64,000 nucleotides of DNA from Aneurinibacillus sp. REN35 (GCF_041379945.2 NZ_JBFTXJ020000013.1:62001-126000); one strand, 5' to 3'; positions 28,374 through 37,551 are shown, counted from the first letter of the stretch. Numbers and translations: made by a program. The notes: generated by a model not told the origin, from the letters alone.

Positions 28374-29771
28374 TTAGCTTGAACGTTGTCCAGTCACTAC
28401 GCTATCTTCTTCATCAATATACGAAGATTCATCTGCCTCTTCAAAATGAATATCCATTGGCTGTACTCTGAACATCTTGGTAACAAAAGCAAGATACACA
28501 ACACCTAACGTAAACCAGATCATCCCCATCATAAACGAGCTCGACTCAAGATTGTACCAAAGCACAGCAACGAAAGCGGCTCCAATCAAGGGAATAATTA
28601 CGTTAGACAGCAAATTCCCGAACGTCTTATACTGTTTATTCTTCACTGCATAATGTGCAACTACTGATAAGTTTACAAATGTGAACGCTATCAAGGCACC
28701 GAAGCTAATGAAGGAGGAAGCGATTTCAAGCGTAAAAAACACCGCTGTTAACGAGATCAGCCCCACCAAAATTACATTGTATATCGGCGTATGTGTACGC
28801 GGGTGGACATAACCGAATAATCTTTTTGGTAGAATATTGTCACGGCCCATTACGTACAGCAGACGCGACACGCTGGCATGGGAAGCCATTCCGGAAGCAA
28901 TCGTTCCCGCAAGAGCGCCGGCCAAGAAAAACCACTGAAAGAACTTTCCCCCGACATACAATGCGATTTCCGGTGAAGTAGCATCGGGATTTTTAAATCG
29001 TGAAATGTCCGGAAATACAGCCTGTGTAAAATAAGAAGCAACAATAAAAATTAAGCCACCGATCAATGCCGTAAGAAAAATAGCACGCGGAATCGTTTTC
29101 ACTGGATTTGGCGTTTCCTCCGCATATGTCGTAACAGCATCAAATCCAAGGAAAGAAAAACAGAGCACGGTCGCACCCACAATCAATGCCGATATCTGCA
29201 TGTCCGGTGTATAAAAGGGTTCTGTTGGGAAAGCGGTTCCATAACCTGCTCCGCCAAGCAATTCACGAATCGCCAAGACAACAAAGATAGCGACTACAAG
29301 AATCTGGTACACAACAAGAAATGTGTTCAAATTGGACATCGATGTTACACCGACTACGTTCATGAATGTTACGACTGCTACAAACCCCACTACCCAGACC
29401 CATGCCGGGACGGTTGGAAACAACGCTGAGAGATAAATCTGCGTCAACAGTACATTAACCATGGGAAGCAACAAATAATCTAGTAGGGAAGACCAACCTA
29501 CCACAAATCCTAGATGGGGGTTAATCGACTTTTGGGTATACGTGTATGCAGACCCGGCGCTTGGGAAAGCCCGAACCATTCTCCCGTAACTAAATGCGGT
29601 AAATAGCATGGCAGCCAAAGCGATAACATAAGCAAGCGGGACATGTCCATTCGCTTCATCAGAAGCAATGCCAAACGTATCGAATACTACCATAGGTGTC
29701 ATATAACCGACCCCTAGCATAACGATTGGCCATAGTCCTAAAGAACGCTTTAGGCTTGCAGATTTTTGCAT
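28374..29771 (-). CDS. Putrescine/amino acid importer (PuuP-like APC permease)
   Basis: 465-aa APC-family permease, about twelve membrane segments. It is close to E. coli PuuP as I know it: TPMVVFDTFGIASDEANGHV, FPSAGSAYTYTQKSINPHLG, VVGWSSLLDYLLLPMVNVLL, CFSFLGFDAVTTYAEETPNP and LASHASVSRLLYVMGRDN-like sequence. Putrescine uptake is therefore likely and agrees with the neighbouring aminotransferase operon. The gene has a sigma-54 promoter at 29827 and two candidate activator sites, so it belongs to that regulon though 6 kb away. The ATG has AGGAGG upstream. Confidence 0.88.
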   Translation of the reverse strand: MQKSASLKRSLGLWPIVMLGVGYMTPMVVFDTFGIASDEANGHVPLAYVIALAAMLFTAFSYGRMVRAFPSAGSAYTYTQKSINPHLGFVVGWSSLLDYLLLPMVNVLLTQIYLSALFPTVPAWVWVVGFVAVVTFMNVVGVTSMSNLNTFLVVYQILVVAIFVVLAIRELLGGAGYGTAFPTEPFYTPDMQISALIVGATVLCFSFLGFDAVTTYAEETPNPVKTIPRAIFLTALIGGLIFIVASYFTQAVFPDISRFKNPDATSPEIALYVGGKFFQWFFLAGALAGTIASGMASHASVSRLLYVMGRDNILPKRLFGYVHPRTHTPIYNVILVGLISLTAVFFTLEIASSFISFGALIAFTFVNLSVVAHYAVKNKQYKTFGNLLSNVIIPLIGAAFVAVLWYNLESSSFMMGMIWFTLGVVYLAFVTKMFRVQPMDIHFEEADESSYIDEEDSVVTGQRSS

Positions 29772-29826
29772 TGATCACTCCTCCTCACAATAAGAACAAC
29801 AAAAAATTCTTGTACAGTTTCTAAAA

Positions 29827-29842
29827 AGCAAATAGTGTGCCA
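29827..29842 (-). promoter_or_regulatory. Sigma-54 promoter of the PuuP-like permease
   Basis: Minus strand TGGCAC-ACTAT-TTGCT, a perfect match to TGGCAC-N5-TTGCW, 55 bp before the start codon. Confidence 0.9.
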
Positions 29843-29959
29843 TATATAAAAATTAGAAATATTTTAAATGAAGAAAGGAGAATTGCTCTTTATTGTGAGG
29901 AAAATTAGGCAGAAAAACAATTAGGGAATATTTTGGAAGCTTATCGAAGCTTTAAAATA

Positions 29960-29996
29960 GTATGAAAATGCGCATACATTATGCACAAAAGAATAA
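29960..29996. promoter_or_regulatory. Two tandem candidate activator sites upstream of the permease
   Basis: GTATGA-AAATGC-GCATAC (29960-29977) and TTATGC-ACAAAA-GAATAA (29979-29996), each five of six arm bases complementary with a 6-bp spacer. The first is about 118 bp above the sigma-54 promoter. The second overlaps the terminator of the FNT gene. Confidence 0.5.
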
Positions 29997-30026
29997 GGCA
30001 CCCTTCCTTCGGAAAAGTACCTTATT
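29992..30026 (-). terminator. Terminator of the formate operon
   Basis: AATAAGG (29992-29998) pairs with CCTTATT (30020-30026) with partial inner pairing. It stands just after the FNT channel stop. The T tract is short. Confidence 0.65.
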
Positions 30027-30035
30027 TCTACTATA

Positions 30036-30854
30036 TTATGCGTTTTTCTTTAATGTCTGATATTGAGCTTGTACCTGAACTGCTTTTTCTTGACGCAAAT
30101 ACACAAACCAATAGACCGCTCCGACAAAAATTGCGCCGCCTACAGCATTTCCTAAGAATACCGGTACGAAGTTGCCCAGATACTCCATCCATGTAACCTT
30201 ACCGGCAAAGATCGCTGCCGGAATGACGAACATGTTTGCTACAACGTGCTGAAATCCAATCGTAACAAACGCCATGATCGGAAACCAAATACCTAGGATC
30301 TTGCCTGCAATATCGTCTGATGCAAAGGCAAGCCATACACCAAGACATACAAGCCAGTTACATCCTATCGCCGATATAAAGGCCTGAAAAAAGCTATCAT
30401 TAAGCTTTGCTTCTGCAATAGCAACCGTCTTCGCAAGAAATGGACCCGCTTCTGTCAATCCAACCACATGACCGAAGAAATATGCCACAAAGACTGCGCC
30501 CACAAAGTTAGCAATCGTAATCCAGAACCAATTGCGTGCGATTTGGACCATTGTCACCCGACGCGACATCATTGCGATCGGAAGTGTCATCATATTGCCA
30601 GTCAATAGCTCACCACCGGCCATAATTACAAGCATAAGTCCAATCGGGAAGACCGCTCCGCCAAGAAATGATGCGAAGCTGCCCCACTCTTTTGGCAAAT
30701 TGCCAATCGTACGAATATCCAATAAAAATCCTAATGCAATAAATGCGCCGGCAAGAAAACCGAGGACAAGCATGTCCGGTACAGACATCCCCGCTTTTTT
30801 TGCTCCAATTTCCACTGCATTCTTTGCCACTTGCTGTGGTGAATGAAATGCCAT
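30036..30854 (-). CDS. Formate/nitrite transporter (FNT) family channel
   Basis: 272 aa, six membrane segments, formate/nitrite channel. Residues GGELLTGNMM, CNWLVCLGVW and the region GFQHVVANMFVIPAAI are typical of FocA/NirC pores. It follows the DUF1641 gene by 37 bp behind the formate dehydrogenase gene, which suggests import or export of formate for that enzyme. Confidence 0.92.
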   Translation of the reverse strand: MAFHSPQQVAKNAVEIGAKKAGMSVPDMLVLGFLAGAFIALGFLLDIRTIGNLPKEWGSFASFLGGAVFPIGLMLVIMAGGELLTGNMMTLPIAMMSRRVTMVQIARNWFWITIANFVGAVFVAYFFGHVVGLTEAGPFLAKTVAIAEAKLNDSFFQAFISAIGCNWLVCLGVWLAFASDDIAGKILGIWFPIMAFVTIGFQHVVANMFVIPAAIFAGKVTWMEYLGNFVPVFLGNAVGGAIFVGAVYWFVYLRQEKAVQVQAQYQTLKKNA

Positions 30855-30891
30855 CTTCTCTCCCCTATTCCCTTAAACGCTCTCTATAATG

Positions 30892-31365
30892 TTATAGCTT
30901 CTGTCCCATCCCTTTAAGAAAACCGAGCATAACAGTCATGGCCCGATTGATATCTGGGTCCTTGTAAGCTTTCATTAAATCCATCATTCCGGTTTTCTTT
31001 CCTGCACGTACTTCTTCAGCAGAATGCTGCATCCCATTCACGATGCCTTCGAATACCTTCTTGACTGTATCCGGCTCTAGTTCACCTAGCATGCCAACAG
31101 CGCCCATGACGTTATTTACACCGCGTGTCATCGTTGGCTTGGATAGCTGGGAAACCCCTATTTCCATTACTTTTTCACGTGATTCGATCAATCCGCCAAT
31201 GACTTCAAGCGCCCCGCTCTCGTGCAGCAGTTGAATGATTCTCAACGTCTCCTGCAGCGCTTCTCCGTTCTTTGCGACAAAGCCGATCAGCTCTCCTAGC
31301 GATTGAGCCTGCTTTTCAGCCTCGGTTGGTTCATTTCTATTTACGACCGTTGTGGGTTTGGCCAT
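30892..31365 (-). CDS. DUF1641 protein associated with formate dehydrogenase
   Basis: 157 aa, hydrophilic, of the DUF1641 family that follows formate dehydrogenase genes in Bacillus (YrhD/YjgD). It starts MAKPTTVVNRNEPTEAEKQA and has GVNNVMGAVGMLGELEPDTV. No redox motifs. It may be an assembly or electron-transfer partner, unproven. The ATG follows the fdh stop directly. Confidence 0.8.
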   Translation of the reverse strand: MAKPTTVVNRNEPTEAEKQAQSLGELIGFVAKNGEALQETLRIIQLLHESGALEVIGGLIESREKVMEIGVSQLSKPTMTRGVNNVMGAVGMLGELEPDTVKKVFEGIVNGMQHSAEEVRAGKKTGMMDLMKAYKDPDINRAMTVMLGFLKGMGQKL

Positions 31366-34317
31366 CTATTTCTCCCCCTGTCCGGCAGTTTCAAGCGTGA
31401 GGTAATCCGCACGCTTCCATTTGCGTTCAACTTCCACACCACGCTGCGGATTTCGTGTGCCAAAACGGGAATTAAACCGTGGAAGCGGATTTTCCCCTTC
31501 TACTTCTAGCACCTGCATTTTGACCTTTGTTTCCTTATATGCTGGTGTATGCGTAGTCAGGTCAAAGAAGCTGTTCGTTAACAGGTTCACCGCTGAGTCT
31601 TCACTGGTAGAATTCATTGGCACATAAATTTCTTTTCCCTGTACACGATCTGTAACGACAACACGCATACGAACCGCACCATATTCAGATTCTAGGCGAA
31701 CAAGCGAACCGTCCTTCACTCCACGCTCTTTGGCAAGTTCTGGTGAAATCTCCACAAATGTATCCGGCGCTTTATACATCAATCCTGATGACTTGTTCGT
31801 CATGTTTCCTTCATGGAAATGCTCAAGCAGACGACCATTGTTTAAGAACAGATCGTATTCGGCTGGAACCTCAACCGGCGGGATCCAATCTGTCGGCGTC
31901 AGGCGTGCTTTACCATCTGGGAACGGGAATCGCTCTTCATACAGAAGTGGCGTATCCGTACCATCAGCTTGTACCGGCCATAGTAAGCTGCTATAGCCTT
32001 CAAGACGCTCGTATGCTACTCCGGCAAACAGCGGTGCAAGGCTTGCGGCCTCCGCCATAACCTCACCAGGGTTAGCATACTTCCAATCCGCCCCAAAACG
32101 GTTAGCCAGATTAACAAGAATCTGCCAGTCTGGACGCGACTCACCCAGCGGTTCCAACGCTTTATACATACGCTGAATCCGACGTTCAGTATTTGTAAAT
32201 GTACCTTCTTTTTCAAGGCTTGGACTTGCCGGCAATACTACATCGGCAAACTGTGCTGTTTTGGTCAAGAATACGTCCTGTACGACGAAGAACTCAAGCT
32301 TCTCAAGAGCCGCATGAATATAGTTGGCGTTTGCATCCACCCATGCCATATCTTCACCCATCAAGAACATCGCCTTCATATCGCCATTGTGTATGGCTTC
32401 AATCATGCCATGGTTATCCAGCCCTTTTTCTGCTGGAAGCTTCACGTTCCATGCCTTCTCATAACGCTCCCGTACTGCATCATCCGTTACGAGTTCATAT
32501 CCCGGATAGAAGTTCGGCAGTGTGCCGAAGTCACAGGCTCCCTGTACGTTGTTATGTCCGCGCAGCGGGAATGCTCCCGCATTCGGACGCCCGAAGTTAC
32601 CTGTCACCAGCAGAAGGTTACTGATTGCCGTACTCGTTTCACTCGCGCCGCAGTGCTGCGTAACACCCATTGCCCAGAAGATTGCTGTCCCATCGGCCTC
32701 ATGAATCATTTTTGCTGTCTGAATCATTTGTTCTTTCGGGATACGCGTCGTTTTTTCTGCATAGTCAAGCGTATAGGTTTCAAGCGATTTTTTGTATTCT
32801 TCAAATCCGTTCACACGTTGGTGAATGAATGCAATATCATGCCATCCTTGATCAATGATGTACTTTGTCACTGCGGAAAGCCATACATGGTCTGTTCCCG
32901 GTGCCGGGCGCAGGAAGAGGTCAGAACGCTCAGCCATCTCATTTTTGCGCAGATCGGCAACGATAAGCTTGCGTCCATTCACTTTGCGCGCACGCTTCAG
33001 ACGCGTTGCGATAACCGGATGCGCCTCTGCCGGATTGGCTCCGACAATAATACCAAGACCTGCGCCTGCCATATCATAAATCGTACCCGCGTCGCCGCCG
33101 TAGCCTACTGTGCGGAATAGACCGGTTGTTGCCGGTGATTGACAGTAGCGCGAACAGTTGTCGATGTTGTTCGTTCCGATGATCGAACGCGCTAATTTTT
33201 GAAGCAAAAAGTTCTCTTCATTCGTACATTTAGAAGAAGAAATAAAGGCGAAGGTGTCCGCGCCTTCACGCGCTTTGATCTCTTGGAATTTGCTTACAAT
33301 CAGATCAAACGCTTCCTCCCATGTCGCTTCATGGAACTCATCGTCTCTGCGAATAAGCGGCTTTGTCAAACGGTCCTCACTATTGACAAAATCCCAGCCG
33401 AACTTTCCTTTTACACAAGTTGAAATACCGTTTACCGGTGCGTCTGGCGTCGGCTCGATTTTTAGAATCTTACGGCCTTTTGTCCATACATCGAACGTAC
33501 AGCCTACACCACAGAACGTGCACACGGTCTTCGTCTTCTTGGTCCGAGTTGCGCGAAGGGTCGCTTCCAGCTCGGAAACGGCAAAGATACCACTGTAACC
33601 AGGCTCTACTTCTTTCACCAGTTCAATCATCGGACTCATTACTTCCGGCTTCATGCCCGTCATGATGCCCGCTTCACCCAGCATAGATTTCTCCATAAGC
33701 GCATTACATGGACATACGTTCACGCAATGACCGCAGGATACACATGACGATTCATTGATCGCTACATCGTTATCCCAAATTACACGCGGACGCTCACGTT
33801 CCCAATCAATAGAGAGCGTCTCGTTGACCTGTACATTCTGACAGGCTTCTACGCATTGACCGCACAAAATACACTGGTCGGCATCATAACGGTAGAACGG
33901 ATGAGACATATCTACTTCATATGGCTTTTCTTTGTACGGATACTTTTGATGCTCAATCTCCATCATTTCTACTGTATTATGAATGCGGCAATTTCCGTTG
34001 TTGTTATCACAAACCGTACAGTACAGCTGATGATTTTCAAGGATACGATCCATCGCTTCTACCTGTGCTGCCTTAACTGCTGTCGATTTGGTCTCGATAT
34101 TCATGCCTTCCGCTACCTTTGTTGCACAGGAGCGCATCAATTGACCGTCAATCTCCACCATACATGTATCACAGGTCTGAATCGTTCCCAGATTCGGATG
34201 ATAGCAAATATGCGGAATATCAATGCTTTGTTCTTTAATGACATCGACTACATTCTGTCCTGGACTTGCCTGATACTGTTGGCCATTAATACGGACGGAC
34301 AGCTTTGTTGTATTCAT
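31366..34317 (-). CDS. Formate dehydrogenase alpha subunit (molybdopterin, Fe-S)
   Basis: 983 aa, oxidises formate to CO2. N-terminal 2Fe-2S domain (about 1-80: CYHPNLGTIQTCDTC, CATKV), Cys-rich His-type and two 4Fe-4S ferredoxin regions (about 140-215: CILCGQCVEAC, CVSCGHCVNVC), an additional CTFCGVGC cluster site (about 267-274), then the bis-MGD catalytic domain. The active-site residue is cysteine in DNCSRYCQSP rather than selenocysteine. No beta or gamma subunit follows, so it is probably cytosolic and NAD- or quinone-linked through unseen partners (Bacillus YrhE/YjgC type). A long structured leader precedes it. Confidence 0.92.
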   Translation of the reverse strand: MNTTKLSVRINGQQYQASPGQNVVDVIKEQSIDIPHICYHPNLGTIQTCDTCMVEIDGQLMRSCATKVAEGMNIETKSTAVKAAQVEAMDRILENHQLYCTVCDNNNGNCRIHNTVEMMEIEHQKYPYKEKPYEVDMSHPFYRYDADQCILCGQCVEACQNVQVNETLSIDWERERPRVIWDNDVAINESSCVSCGHCVNVCPCNALMEKSMLGEAGIMTGMKPEVMSPMIELVKEVEPGYSGIFAVSELEATLRATRTKKTKTVCTFCGVGCTFDVWTKGRKILKIEPTPDAPVNGISTCVKGKFGWDFVNSEDRLTKPLIRRDDEFHEATWEEAFDLIVSKFQEIKAREGADTFAFISSSKCTNEENFLLQKLARSIIGTNNIDNCSRYCQSPATTGLFRTVGYGGDAGTIYDMAGAGLGIIVGANPAEAHPVIATRLKRARKVNGRKLIVADLRKNEMAERSDLFLRPAPGTDHVWLSAVTKYIIDQGWHDIAFIHQRVNGFEEYKKSLETYTLDYAEKTTRIPKEQMIQTAKMIHEADGTAIFWAMGVTQHCGASETSTAISNLLLVTGNFGRPNAGAFPLRGHNNVQGACDFGTLPNFYPGYELVTDDAVRERYEKAWNVKLPAEKGLDNHGMIEAIHNGDMKAMFLMGEDMAWVDANANYIHAALEKLEFFVVQDVFLTKTAQFADVVLPASPSLEKEGTFTNTERRIQRMYKALEPLGESRPDWQILVNLANRFGADWKYANPGEVMAEAASLAPLFAGVAYERLEGYSSLLWPVQADGTDTPLLYEERFPFPDGKARLTPTDWIPPVEVPAEYDLFLNNGRLLEHFHEGNMTNKSSGLMYKAPDTFVEISPELAKERGVKDGSLVRLESEYGAVRMRVVVTDRVQGKEIYVPMNSTSEDSAVNLLTNSFFDLTTHTPAYKETKVKMQVLEVEGENPLPRFNSRFGTRNPQRGVEVERKWKRADYLTLETAGQGEK

Positions 34318-34637
34318 CTTTCTCCCCCTTATTTTTTCATAAATCAGCAGGCCGGTTCTTTGTTTGATCTATACGAAACAAAAAAATTCCACCATAAAAC
34401 GGGCATTTTAGAGATTTCGGATGCACTCCGAACTTTATCTCTACAACAACCGTTTCATGATGGAATAATCTTCGACACGCAAGTACCGGTAACCAGTCCG
34501 CCATATACAAAAAAGCAGTACGATTAAGAAGAGGCGAAGAATGCGTTTTCAGCAATCGACCCTACGACTTAACCAAATATATGCTTTACCTTATGTATAT
34601 TATATCTTAACATACATGTAACATTATAGACACAATC
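34318..34637. other. Non-coding interval with leader of formate dehydrogenase
   Basis: 320 bp without a credible gene. It holds the promoter part and the attenuator-like hairpin described above. The upstream part of the leader, 34470-34600, also includes TACCGGTA and a few short repeats, but no known riboswitch could be assigned. A 72-codon TTG-start frame across the hairpin is not believed. Confidence 0.65.
34380..34466 (-). terminator. Structured leader hairpin with T run before formate dehydrogenase (possible attenuator)
   Basis: Minus strand: a 17-bp stem (34450-34466 pairs with 34386-34402, all Watson-Crick or G-U), with an internal sub-hairpin in which TTCGGA pairs with TCCGAA inside AGAGAT/ATCTCT, then seven T. 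It ends 63 bp before the fdh start codon and follows a likely promoter at 34623-34651, so it is in a leader of about 300 nt. It could also be a terminator for the MpsC-like gene 170 bp upstream. Confidence 0.7.
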
Positions 34638-34651
34638 TTACTCACTGTCTA
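34623..34651 (-). promoter_or_regulatory. Possible sigma-A promoter of the formate dehydrogenase leader
   Basis: Minus strand -35 TAGACA (34651-34646), 17 bp, -10 TATAAT (34628-34623). The -35 differs from consensus at one base. It overlaps the last codons of the MpsC-like gene. Confidence 0.5.
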
Positions 34652-35012
34652 GATCTAATGAACGATCAAAAACAAAAACTGTCATCGCTGTATCCATCTC
34701 AAACCGAAAGTCCACGAATAATGTCACAAGCTTGGCGTGCACCAGTTCTTCCAGCGGTTTTCCTACAGAAGGATCTTCGTAGATTTTTTTTATGAATTCT
34801 GTGCGTGTCGCATGAATCATCCGCTGCCCTTCCTGTGACCGGCTCATAAATTTCTCCACGCTGCTCAAATTTCCTTTCATCTCACAGATCGCCCACGGTC
34901 CAACAAAGCGCGTAATAATATGTGTGGGTCCCTTTCCGACATGCGTCTTTCTGATTTCCCGCACGACATTGCTGAATTCATGAGCGATACGCGCCCGATT
35001 CGATTTTTCCAT
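34638..35012 (-). CDS. MpsC/DUF2294 family protein
   Basis: 124 aa from the ATG at 35012 with GGGAGGAAGG upstream. Sequence pattern RIAHEFSNVVREIRKTHVGKGPTHI and FVDFRFEMDTAMTVFVFD fits the DUF2294 family now named after MpsC of a sodium-translocating membrane-potential system. It is a small soluble protein. It is divergent from fdhD and upstream of fdh; a relation to formate metabolism is only suggested by the position. Confidence 0.7.
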   Translation of the reverse strand: MEKSNRARIAHEFSNVVREIRKTHVGKGPTHIITRFVGPWAICEMKGNLSSVEKFMSRSQEGQRMIHATRTEFIKKIYEDPSVGKPLEELVHAKLVTLFVDFRFEMDTAMTVFVFDRSLDLDSE

Positions 35013-35161
35013 ACGTATCCTTCCTCCCTTGTTGTAGCATTGCATGTTTTATATGCGAATGCAAGAGAGCGCATTTATTTTTATTTTGACATTGGAAGCA
35101 AAAAGCATAGAATAGAAACTGGCACGAAAAATCATTGATTACTAAACGGAAGTGAGAAATT

Positions 35162-35956
35162 ATGAGTCAGCCTATCGTCCATAAACGAGCTGTTATGCGT
35201 TATGAAGATAACGAAATGCGCCCCTACGAAGATTCAATCGTGACCGAATTCCCTGTGACTATTTTCCTTAACGAAGAGGAGTTCGCAACCGTTGTATGCA
35301 CTCCTGAATATATAGAAGATCTTGTTGTCGGCTTCCTTGCTTCCGAGGGCGTTATTCGATCTTATCCAGATATTAAAAGCTTGCTCGTACAGGAAGAAGA
35401 GGGCTTCGCCTATGTAGAATTGCATAAAGCCCATAAGCTTAGCCAACAATTCTATTCCAAACGCTATATTACATCTTGCTGTGGAAAAAGCAGGCAAAAT
35501 TTTTACTTTTACAATGATGCACGTACAGCTAAAAAGATGACCGAGAAAAACGTTTCTCTCTCCGTAGAGGATTGTTTCCGGCTTGTACGGGACATGCAGG
35601 ATGGATCTGAGTTATTTCAGAATACAGGCGGTGTTCATAATGCCGCATTGTGTGACCGAGGTGGCGTCCTTCTCTCCCGCATGGATATCGGACGTCATAA
35701 TGCATTAGACAAGATTTACGGATATTGTCTGAAGCATAATATTTCTTTAGAAGATAAAATCATTGCTTTCAGCGGACGTATTTCTTCAGAAGTGCTATTG
35801 AAAGTAGCCAAAATTGGCTGTGAAGTTATCCTGTCTAAGTCTGCGCCGACAGGACTGGCATTAGAACTGGCGGAAGAGCTAGGCATTACTGCTGTTGGTT
35901 TTATTCGGGGCCGTTCTCTTAATGTCTATACTCATCCTGAACGCATCAACTCGTAA
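35162..35956 (+). CDS. fdhD: Formate dehydrogenase accessory sulfurtransferase FdhD
   Basis: 264 aa. FdhD transfers sulfur to the molybdenum cofactor needed by formate dehydrogenase. It has the ITSCCGKSRQ cysteine loop (about residues 105-114), RTGGVHNAAL-type NTGGVHNAALCDRGG and the C-terminal SKSAPTGLALELAEELGITAVGF. The ATG at 35162 has AAGTGAG before it. Divergent from the fdh operon but clearly its maturation factor. Confidence 0.93.
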   Translation: MSQPIVHKRAVMRYEDNEMRPYEDSIVTEFPVTIFLNEEEFATVVCTPEYIEDLVVGFLASEGVIRSYPDIKSLLVQEEEGFAYVELHKAHKLSQQFYSKRYITSCCGKSRQNFYFYNDARTAKKMTEKNVSLSVEDCFRLVRDMQDGSELFQNTGGVHNAALCDRGGVLLSRMDIGRHNALDKIYGYCLKHNISLEDKIIAFSGRISSEVLLKVAKIGCEVILSKSAPTGLALELAEELGITAVGFIRGRSLNVYTHPERINS

Positions 35957-35979
35957 ACGTTTATGTTATAAGAAAAAAT

Positions 35980-36026
35980 AACATAGCCCTGTGTTCTTTG
36001 CTTAGTTCAAATCACAGGGCCATGTC
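35980..36026. terminator. Terminator between fdhD and the aldehyde dehydrogenase gene
   Basis: CATAGCCCTGTG (35982-35993) pairs with CACAGGGCCATG (36013-36024), one mismatch, 19-nt loop, T-rich after it. It can serve both convergent genes. Confidence 0.82.
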
Positions 36027-36051
36027 ATTATATTCTTGTTTTACTATTGAA

Positions 36052-37494
36052 TTAAATGCCAATAGATACGAATTTTGTTTCTAAAAATTCTTCTACTGCA
36101 TAACGGCCGCCTTCTCGTCCGATTCCACTCTCTTTAAATCCTCCAAATGGTGCCTGAGTTTGAGTAGGAGCCCCATCATTAATGCCTATAATTCCGTATT
36201 CAAGCACTTCTGACATTCTAAAGCAGCGGCTATTATTCTGTGTATAAACATAAGCTGCTAATCCATATTGCGTATCATTTGCCAGCTCTATAACTTCTGC
36301 TTCCTCTTTAAATGTGATGATCGGAACAACGGGTCCGAAAGTTTCTTCCGTGTAAATCTTCATCTCAGGTGTTGCCTCAGCAATAACAGTGGGTTCACAA
36401 TAAAATCCCTGACTGTACTCGCCATCTGTTAAGCGTTTTCCACCATATATGATTTTTCCGCCCTTTTCCTCGGCATCCTGAATGTGCTCCAATACTTTGT
36501 TCAATCCATTTTCATTCACTAGCGGACCGATTTCCGTATCCTTATTTCTTCCATCCCCAATTTTCACTTTCTTCAATCTTTCAACCAGCTTGTCAGTAAA
36601 TTCATTTGCAACAGACTCATGAACGTACAATCTATTGGTACAAATACACATCTGGCCGGAATTGCGGAATTTGCTTTCAAATAAACCCACTACTGCATCA
36701 TCAAGATTTGCATCCTCGAAAACAATGAATGGAGCATGTCCGCCTAATTCAAGACTAACTCGTTTCACTGTCTTTGCCGCGCCTTCCATTAATAGCTTCC
36801 CTACGCGGGTAGAACCGGTAAAGGCAATCTTGCGCACTTTTTTATTATCTATAAACTCTTTACCAATGGACTCAGGATTTCCGATTACAAGATTTACCGT
36901 TCCTTTTGGAAAACCTGCCTGCTCAATTAGTTCAAACAAGCGAATTGCGCTAAGCGGCGTACTCTCTGCCGGTTTCAATACAATCGTACATCCGGCTGCA
37001 AGCGCGGGGGCAATCTTACGCACCACCATATTTACAGGGAAATTCCAAGGAGTAATAGCAGCAACAACTCCCACAGGATGTTTTGTTACCATAATTCGCT
37101 TATTAGGAAGAGAGGACGGTACAGTCTCTCCATAAATTCTTTTTGCTTCTTCCGCATACCACATAAAGTTATCTACAGCGCCTAGCACTTCACCCTTTGC
37201 CTCGCGCAAGGGCTTACCCATCTCAGCAGAAATAATACCAGCCAATTCATCGCGATGATTACGAACAAGTTCAGCGAGATTACTCAAATATTTAGATCGT
37301 TCTCTCGCTGTTAGTTGAGACCAGCCTTTAAATGCTGCATCTGCCGCGGCAATTGCCTTCTTGGCATCACGTCCATCCCCAAAGCTGGCAGTGCCGATTA
37401 ATTCACCTGTTGCAGGATTCATAACTTCGTAGGTCTCTTCACTTTCTGCCTCTACCCACTCACCGTTGATATACATTTTTTTGCTATCTGTCAT
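36052..37494 (-). CDS. Aldehyde dehydrogenase (succinate-semialdehyde type) at the end of the paa unit
   Basis: 480-aa NAD(P)-aldehyde dehydrogenase: cofactor loop ITPWNFPVNMVVRKIAPALA, base in SLELGGHAP, catalytic cysteine in NSGQMCICTNRLY and C-terminal GGFKESGIGREGG. The MC-I-C pattern is that of GabD-like enzymes. It follows paaD by 57 bp in the same direction. As no fused PaaZ is encoded here, it may oxidise the semialdehyde of the opened ring, or be a phenylacetaldehyde or succinate-semialdehyde dehydrogenase for GABA from the putrescine route. The choice is open. Confidence 0.85.
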   Translation of the reverse strand: MTDSKKMYINGEWVEAESEETYEVMNPATGELIGTASFGDGRDAKKAIAAADAAFKGWSQLTARERSKYLSNLAELVRNHRDELAGIISAEMGKPLREAKGEVLGAVDNFMWYAEEAKRIYGETVPSSLPNKRIMVTKHPVGVVAAITPWNFPVNMVVRKIAPALAAGCTIVLKPAESTPLSAIRLFELIEQAGFPKGTVNLVIGNPESIGKEFIDNKKVRKIAFTGSTRVGKLLMEGAAKTVKRVSLELGGHAPFIVFEDANLDDAVVGLFESKFRNSGQMCICTNRLYVHESVANEFTDKLVERLKKVKIGDGRNKDTEIGPLVNENGLNKVLEHIQDAEEKGGKIIYGGKRLTDGEYSQGFYCEPTVIAEATPEMKIYTEETFGPVVPIITFKEEAEVIELANDTQYGLAAYVYTQNNSRCFRMSEVLEYGIIGINDGAPTQTQAPFGGFKESGIGREGGRYAVEEFLETKFVSIGI

Positions 37495-37551
37495 ATTGTA
37501 TAATTCTCCTCCAAGTAATACTGAAAATTCTTTTTTTCTAGTTATACTGTT

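Noticed and set aside
34337-34555. 72-codon minus-strand ORF in the formate dehydrogenase leader
   Set aside because: It uses a TTG start, and runs straight through the 17-bp hairpin and T run; its sequence has no family look. The RNA structure explains the region better.
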